This document shows, piece after piece, positions 6,831 to 9,946 of a DNA stretch of 9,946 nucleotides (the first letter of the stretch is position 1; each line of letters opens with the position of its first letter). Origin of the DNA: JAICWP01 sp035935775. GTDB taxonomy: Bacteria > Acidobacteriota > Terriglobia > Terriglobales > Acidobacteriaceae. Below the pieces are notes generated by a model, which worked only from the letters and a program-made list of their open reading frames with translations, searched no databases and was not told the DNA's origin. The stretch lies in NCBI GenBank assembly GCA_035935775.1, contig DASYWT010000405.1:1-9946 (forward strand), read 5' to 3'. The position numbers and the translations under genes were made by a program.

Positions 6831-7793
6831 ATGACGCGCGGGCGGTACAGCCTGATGTGGGCGCTGGTGGCCGGTTTTTCGGTCATGGCTGCGGCCCAGC
6901 AGGCGCCGCCGTGGAGCCAGGGCCGGAACAACCCTGCTGCCGACAAGGGCTTTGTTTTCCAGGTGGATGATGTGGATAATGTGCCCGATTTGCACGGCAA
7001 CCCGGAGGGCGCGCAGCTGGTACTGTTTATTGGTGGCAATCAGTTCATGGTCCTGCCCGAGCTGATCGAGGGATTCGAGCGCCAACACCCGGAGCTGCGC
7101 GGGCGTATCTTTTATGAAACGCTTCCGCCGGGCATCTTGCGCCGGCAAATGGAGCACAAAGGAATCCTCACACTGGGCAATCTGACCCTGCAGGTCCATG
7201 CCGATGTGTACGAAGCAGGCGCCCGGGTGTTAGCACAAATGGAACAAGAGGGACAGGTGGAGAAACCCGTTCACTACGCCAGCAACCAGCTTGAAATCAT
7301 GGTGCATGCCGGAAATCCGCGCGGTATTCGCTCCCTAAAGGATCTGGGCAACGGCCAACTGCGGCTTTCCATGCCCAATCCCGCCTGGGAGGGCGTGGCG
7401 CGCCAGATCGAAGACTCGCTGCGCAAAGCCGGCGGCGAGGAACTGGTGCGCAAGGTAATGGACGCCAAAGTCAAAAGCGGGACCACTTTTCTGACCCACA
7501 TCCACCACCGCCAGACGCCCATGCGCATCATGAACGGGAAGTCAGACGCCGGCGTGACTTGGTCGTCGGAGGTGCGCTTTCAGGAGAAGATTGGCAATCC
7601 GATCAGCGGCGTGGATATCCCCGCCGAGCAAAACACCACTGCCCTCTATGCCGCTGCGGCGCTGCGCAACGCGCCGCACGCGGCCTCGGCACGAGCCTGG
7701 GTTTCCTATTTGAACTCAGAGCAAGCACAGGCCATCTACCGCAAGTTTGGTTTCGGACCAGGCGAGGCGGCCACTGGAGGAAAGCAGCAGTGA
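6831..7793 (+). CDS. ModA-like periplasmic binding protein, no transporter partner
   Basis: A 320-aa protein with a signal peptide (LMWALVAGFSVMAAA, residues 8-22) and a type II periplasmic binding-protein layout: FIGGNQFMVLPELIEGFE near the N-terminus of the mature chain, SNQLEIMVHAGNP (151-163), SLKDLGNGQLRLSMPNPAW (168-186), GKSDAGVTWSSEV (236-248) and a final helix SYLNSEQAQAIYRKFGF. These match the molybdate/tungstate-type (SBP_bac_11) pattern, in which the GxxDAG..Y/W.S segment lines the oxyanion pocket. Relatives of this fold bind tetrahedral oxyanions including sulfate and thiosulfate, so a sulfur oxyanion ligand is possible but unproven. No ABC permease or ATPase is nearby. ATG 6831 is chosen for AGGAGA (6820-6825), 5 nt upstream. 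The stop overlaps the next gene as GTGA. Confidence 0.8.
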   Translation: MTRGRYSLMWALVAGFSVMAAAQQAPPWSQGRNNPAADKGFVFQVDDVDNVPDLHGNPEGAQLVLFIGGNQFMVLPELIEGFERQHPELRGRIFYETLPPGILRRQMEHKGILTLGNLTLQVHADVYEAGARVLAQMEQEGQVEKPVHYASNQLEIMVHAGNPRGIRSLKDLGNGQLRLSMPNPAWEGVARQIEDSLRKAGGEELVRKVMDAKVKSGTTFLTHIHHRQTPMRIMNGKSDAGVTWSSEVRFQEKIGNPISGVDIPAEQNTTALYAAAALRNAPHAASARAWVSYLNSEQAQAIYRKFGFGPGEAATGGKQQ

Positions 7794-8596
7794 AACCGGG
7801 CCGGCGTTTTCGTGCAGTATGCTCTGCGTCCCTCGCCGCCGCCCTGCTGGTGAGCGCGGGTTGCGGCATGTTGGCTCAGCCCGCGGCAGCACAGGCTGGG
7901 AAAATAGGCTTAACGGCGAACTCCGCCCCCGGCCGCATTCCCGCAGGTCCTGCGGGGGACAGCATTCGTCTCGGTCAGCTTATTTTCCAGCAGACGCCGC
8001 ACTACGCCGCCAGGTACACCGGCAATCAGATGAACTGCGCGGATTGCCACCTGTTGGGTGGGCGCGCGCCCTACTCCGCCCCCATGGTTGGCCTGACGCA
8101 CATCTTTCCCACCTACAATCAGCGCGCGGGCCGCGTCATCACCTTAGCGGAGCGCATCCAGCAATGCTTCGTGCGCAGTGAAAACGGGCGGCCCCTTTCG
8201 GCTGAGAGCCGCGAAATGACCGCCTTGCTCGCCTACATTGCCTGGCTTTCGCCAGCCGAGACGGCGGGGCGCGCTCATCCTGGCCGCGGCCTGGTCAAGT
8301 TGCCGTCGCTGAGGGGCGATCCCGGCCGCGGCGCGACGATCTATCAGAAACAATGCGCGGTCTGCCACGGCGATGACGGCGCCGGTGTGCCCCCCGTGTT
8401 GCCCCCGTTGTGGGGCGCTGCCTCGTTCAACAACGGGGCGGGCATGAGCACCGTCGAAAAAATGGCCGCCTTTGTGCAATACAACATGCCGCAGAATGCG
8501 CCCGGATCGCTCAGCCCACAGGAAGCGTACGACGTGGCCGCTTACGTGAACAGCAAACCCCGCCCAAAGATGAACCCCACATACGCGAAGTACTGA
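7790..8596 (+). CDS. tsdA: TsdA-like diheme thiosulfate dehydrogenase
   Basis: A 268-aa exported diheme protein. Heme 1 binds at CADCH (83-87) and heme 2 at CAVCH (189-193). Exactly 39 residues after His87 comes Cys126 in RIQQCFVRSENG, the spacing of the unusual heme-thiolate ligand in characterised TsdA (H57 to C96 in the Allochromatium vinosum enzyme). Other family marks are FPTYNQRAG, EMTALLAYIAWLS, PLWGAASFNNGAGM and YNMP, with Met233 a likely heme 2 ligand. TsdA joins two thiosulfates into tetrathionate, or reduces tetrathionate, in the periplasm. The signal segment includes VSAGC at 21-25, a poor lipobox, so cleavage at AAAQA is equally possible. GTG 7790 is supported by GGAGG (7776-7780) and overlaps the preceding stop as GTGA. 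Reaction direction cannot be read from sequence. Confidence 0.87.
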   Translation: MKPGRRFRAVCSASLAAALLVSAGCGMLAQPAAAQAGKIGLTANSAPGRIPAGPAGDSIRLGQLIFQQTPHYAARYTGNQMNCADCHLLGGRAPYSAPMVGLTHIFPTYNQRAGRVITLAERIQQCFVRSENGRPLSAESREMTALLAYIAWLSPAETAGRAHPGRGLVKLPSLRGDPGRGATIYQKQCAVCHGDDGAGVPPVLPPLWGAASFNNGAGMSTVEKMAAFVQYNMPQNAPGSLSPQEAYDVAAYVNSKPRPKMNPTYAKY

Positions 8597-8728
8597 ACCG
8601 GCTCGCAAGCTGCGTCCGCTGTGTTTTTCTAGCAGGACTGTGCGGTTGCAAGGTGAATGACGCGGCTGCTGACATGACTCCGTTTGGTGGGTGTGTTCGT
8701 CGGCCGCTGCTGAAATCACTTCCCTGGA

Positions 8729-8746
8729 TGGCGTTCGCTAACGCCA
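8729..8746. terminator. Hairpin between convergent genes, possible weak terminator
   Basis: TGGCGTT, loop CGCT, AACGCCA form a perfect 7-bp stem with a tetraloop, lying between the tsdA-like gene and the convergent small minus-strand ORF. No T-tract follows on either strand, so intrinsic termination is doubtful. The rest of 8597-8818 holds no supported gene. Confidence 0.22.
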
Positions 8747-8818
8747 GTCGCGGTTTAGATTATCTGAGGTTGACAGTCGGCCAAGTTGAAGGCCAGATGA
8801 CGTGATGCTCGTCCGCTC

Positions 8819-9013
8819 TCAGGAAGGGGTTCGACTTTCATCCGCACCCCGGAGCGCGGTACGTTCGACCTGTTCCCAGGGGTCGAGATCTGAGGTTCTA
8901 TCGAGGAGGCGCTTGCTTCTTTTGATAAGGCGTATCGAACTGCTGCAGAGTTCTGCGCTGATCCGTATCAGGCTTTGCGTCCGATGAATCACCTCGGCCG
9001 GGTCTTTTTGCAT
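8819..9013 (-). CDS. Small helical protein of unknown function
   Basis: A 64-aa minus-strand ORF from ATG 9013. The sequence alternates hydrophobic and basic positions over residues 7-45 (AEVIHRTQSLIRISAELCSS, then IRLIKRSKRLLDRTSDL), predicting one or two long amphipathic helices, possibly a short coiled coil. The tail is polar (ERTALRGADESRTPS). AGGA with 7-nt spacing precedes the ATG. The frame stays open upstream to 9295, but that extension is Cys/Pro/Ser-rich and looks like non-coding readthrough, so the short form is preferred. It converges on the sulfur unit. I do not recognise a family; confidence rests on the helix pattern and RBS only. Confidence 0.45.
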   Translation of the reverse strand: MQKDPAEVIHRTQSLIRISAELCSSSIRLIKRSKRLLDRTSDLDPWEQVERTALRGADESRTPS

Positions 9014-9057
9014 ATACCCATCCTGGCCGGATGGTCGCACTTCCGGCGGGACCGGCG

Positions 9058-9075
9058 CTGTGACAGAGGTCACAG
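9058..9075. promoter_or_regulatory. CRP/FNR-type palindrome
   Basis: CTGTGACAGAGGTCACAG contains a perfect TGTGA-N6-TCACA core at 9059-9074, the CRP-family consensus. Its centre lies about 53 bp upstream of the minus-strand ORF start at 9013, a distance compatible with activation of that gene. No clear -10 is visible between them, and no regulator gene is in the window, so function is unproven. Confidence 0.35.
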
Positions 9076-9379
9076 GTCCGACAGCTGCCTTACAGCAAGC
9101 GGAGGAGGTCTGCCCCGCCGGCCAAAGGGAACTATGGCGATTTCGACCAAGCGGAGGATCAGGATGCGCAGCAGCGCAAGTCGGCCAGGCCAAATTTGAG
9201 GCGATGGGGCAGACCCTGGCGGATCTGCTGCTCCGTAAACATGAGACGTGGCGCAAGTTCAGGAGGGGGCGGGGGCGCGGGTGGTTCGGGAGCAACTACT
9301 CCTTCCTCCAGTATGCGCACCTGCGCAACCGGGCCGCCGCTGGGGGCGGAATGAACCTGTAAAAGTCGCCCACCTGGGT

Positions 9380-9385
9380 TATACT
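9380..9385 (+). promoter_or_regulatory. Candidate -10 element of the secreted-protein gene
   Basis: TATACT lies 24 bp before ATG 9410 and matches the -10 consensus at five of six positions. No strong -35 hexamer is visible 17 bp upstream. A transcript from here would carry a short leader containing the GGAGGG ribosome site. Confidence 0.45.
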
Positions 9386-9409
9386 TCCGCCGCGCGCGGA
9401 GGGCGGCGT

Positions 9410-9847
9410 ATGGCGAAGCGTGTTCTGCTGGCGCTGGCGATAACGCTGTTTTGGGGGCCGGTTTGCATTTCTGCCCGCGCCCAGGCGGTCGCCGAATCAG
9501 CCGTCATGCACGCCAATTCGGGAATATCAGGCAGCGTCGCCCGGGCGCTCGGCGGAAACATCCAGCAGGGTCTTTCGAAAACTCAGAGCCGCTTTTCCTA
9601 CCCGCCCGGAACCCCGCACAGTGCCCGGCGCGCCCACACTCACCGAAGCCCGGCGCACGCCCATTTGGGCGGGCGTTCCCCCATCGCCATCAGTTCCGTA
9701 GTGGGGGGACCGGTGCCCTGTGCCAACATCTCTAAGTCGCCCGCGCCCTCGGCAGGAGCATCGCCTTCAGGCAACTGCGCTGCGAAGACTCCGGCACCTC
9801 CGGCGAACACAAAGAGCAATCCTAACGAGATCACGGTTTCGTTCTGA
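9410..9847 (+). CDS. Small secreted Pro/Ala/Ser-rich protein, function unknown
   Basis: A 145-aa protein with a clear signal peptide (KRVLLALAITLFWGPVCISA, cleavage likely after ARA at residue 24). The mature N-terminus (ESAVMHANSGISGSVARALG) could be a short helix. It is followed by a basic His/Arg-rich stretch (residues 68-89), two cysteines (104 and 123) that may form a disulfide, and a Pro/Ala/Ser-rich low-complexity C-terminal region. ATG 9410 is chosen over upstream in-frame starts because GGAGGG (9398-9403) is 6 nt away, the signal peptide starts there, and TATACT is just upstream. The composition suggests an extracytoplasmic linker or envelope-associated protein. It is transcribed toward the minus-strand gene at the right edge. 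No enzyme motif is seen and I do not recognise a named family. Confidence 0.7.
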   Translation: MAKRVLLALAITLFWGPVCISARAQAVAESAVMHANSGISGSVARALGGNIQQGLSKTQSRFSYPPGTPHSARRAHTHRSPAHAHLGGRSPIAISSVVGGPVPCANISKSPAPSAGASPSGNCAAKTPAPPANTKSNPNEITVSF

Positions 9848-9884
9848 GGTTCGCCTAGCCCAATTCTGATTTACGCGTGCGTGA

Positions 9885-9946
9885 TCACTTCACCTTGTCA
9901 TCGGCCTGGAAAATACCGAACGTATTATCTTCCTGATCGAGGAATA
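9885..9946 (-). CDS. C-terminal end of a probable VOC/glyoxalase-family protein
   Basis: The last 62 bases read on the minus strand as FLDQEDNTFGIFQADDKVK followed by TGA at 9887-9885. The D-x-[ED]-[GD]-N-x-[FI]-G-[IL]-[FY] pattern is the typical C-terminal strand of VOC (glyoxalase/bleomycin-resistance/extradiol dioxygenase) proteins, where a nearby glutamate often binds metal. Only 19 residues are visible, so the substrate and exact subfamily cannot be judged. The gene converges on the secreted-protein gene across a 37-bp gap with no terminator hairpin. Confidence 0.6.
   Translation of the reverse strand, partial: FLDQEDNTFGIFQADDKVK

Larger units (their letters stand above)
9014..9409. 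other. Intergenic stretch without a supported gene
   Basis: Open frames cross this stretch on both strands, including a plus-strand one from 9060 to 9362 with LADLLLRKHETWRKF, but none has a usable RBS together with protein-like composition over its length. It holds the CRP-type palindrome at 9058-9075 and the promoter of the secreted-protein gene at 9380, and a purine-rich run AGGAGGGGGCGGGGGCGCGG near 9261-9280. Confidence 0.45.

Noticed and set aside
6324..7199. 291-codon minus-strand frame opposite the DsrE-like and binding-protein genes
   Set aside because: It spans two well-supported plus-strand genes and has low-quality, His/Arg/Gln-rich composition.
6831..7793. Annotation as molybdate ABC transporter ModA
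   Set aside because: The fold resembles ModA, but no transporter genes are adjacent and the context is cytochrome and sulfur redox, so a ModA name would overstate the evidence.
8770..8775. TTGACA as a -35 promoter element
   Set aside because: No -10-like hexamer occurs 16-18 bp downstream and no gene follows on that strand.
8819..9295. 158-codon version of the small minus-strand ORF
   Set aside because: The N-terminal extension is Cys/Pro/Ser-rich without structure, while the ATG at 9013 has an RBS and begins the helical part.
9848..9884. Terminator between the secreted-protein gene and the right-edge gene
   Set aside because: Only short palindromes (ACGCGT, GTGATCAC) are present, with no stem plus T-tract.

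Overview
The window looks like a GC-rich, free-living bacterial chromosome, most plausibly an Acidobacteriota soil lineage. That placement is inference, based on GTG/TTG starts beside clear Shine-Dalgarno sequences, the style of the small secreted protein near the right end, and an IS1380-type remnant. No rRNA, tRNA or CRISPR array was seen.

Left third (1-2735) is a low-density, partly decayed accessory zone. It holds the 5' end of an exported protein reading off the left edge on the minus strand. Next is a cysteine-rich, probably zinc-binding small ORF flanked by two imperfect 41-bp repeats. A DUF5677-like minus-strand gene follows, broken by a one-base frameshift. Upstream of it on the same strand is the C-terminal stub of another gene, fused to a 5'-truncated IS1380-family transposase remnant. 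About 600 bp without a convincing gene come before the next block.

Middle block (2736-5215) is a two-gene unit with an ATGA overlap: a 12-TM APC-superfamily amino-acid permease and a class I/II PLP-dependent aminotransferase. Together they suggest uptake followed by transamination of an amino acid.

The most interesting block (5286-8596) is a compact four-gene unit whose products all carry export signals: a diheme cytochrome c, a Tat-exported DsrE-like protein, an orphan ModA-like type II periplasmic binding protein, and a TsdA-like diheme thiosulfate dehydrogenase that keeps the Cys heme ligand. The last two genes overlap at GTGA. I read it as a periplasmic inorganic-sulfur (thiosulfate/tetrathionate) redox system with its own electron-carrier cytochrome, a DsrE-like sulfur-handling protein and a possible oxyanion-binding protein. 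This combination is unfamiliar to me and is the best candidate here for an undescribed system.

Right end (8600-9946) holds a convergent small helical minus-strand ORF with a perfect CRP-type palindrome upstream, a 145-aa secreted Pro/Ala/Ser-rich protein with a good promoter and RBS, and the C-terminal tail of a probable VOC/glyoxalase-family protein running off the right edge on the minus strand.
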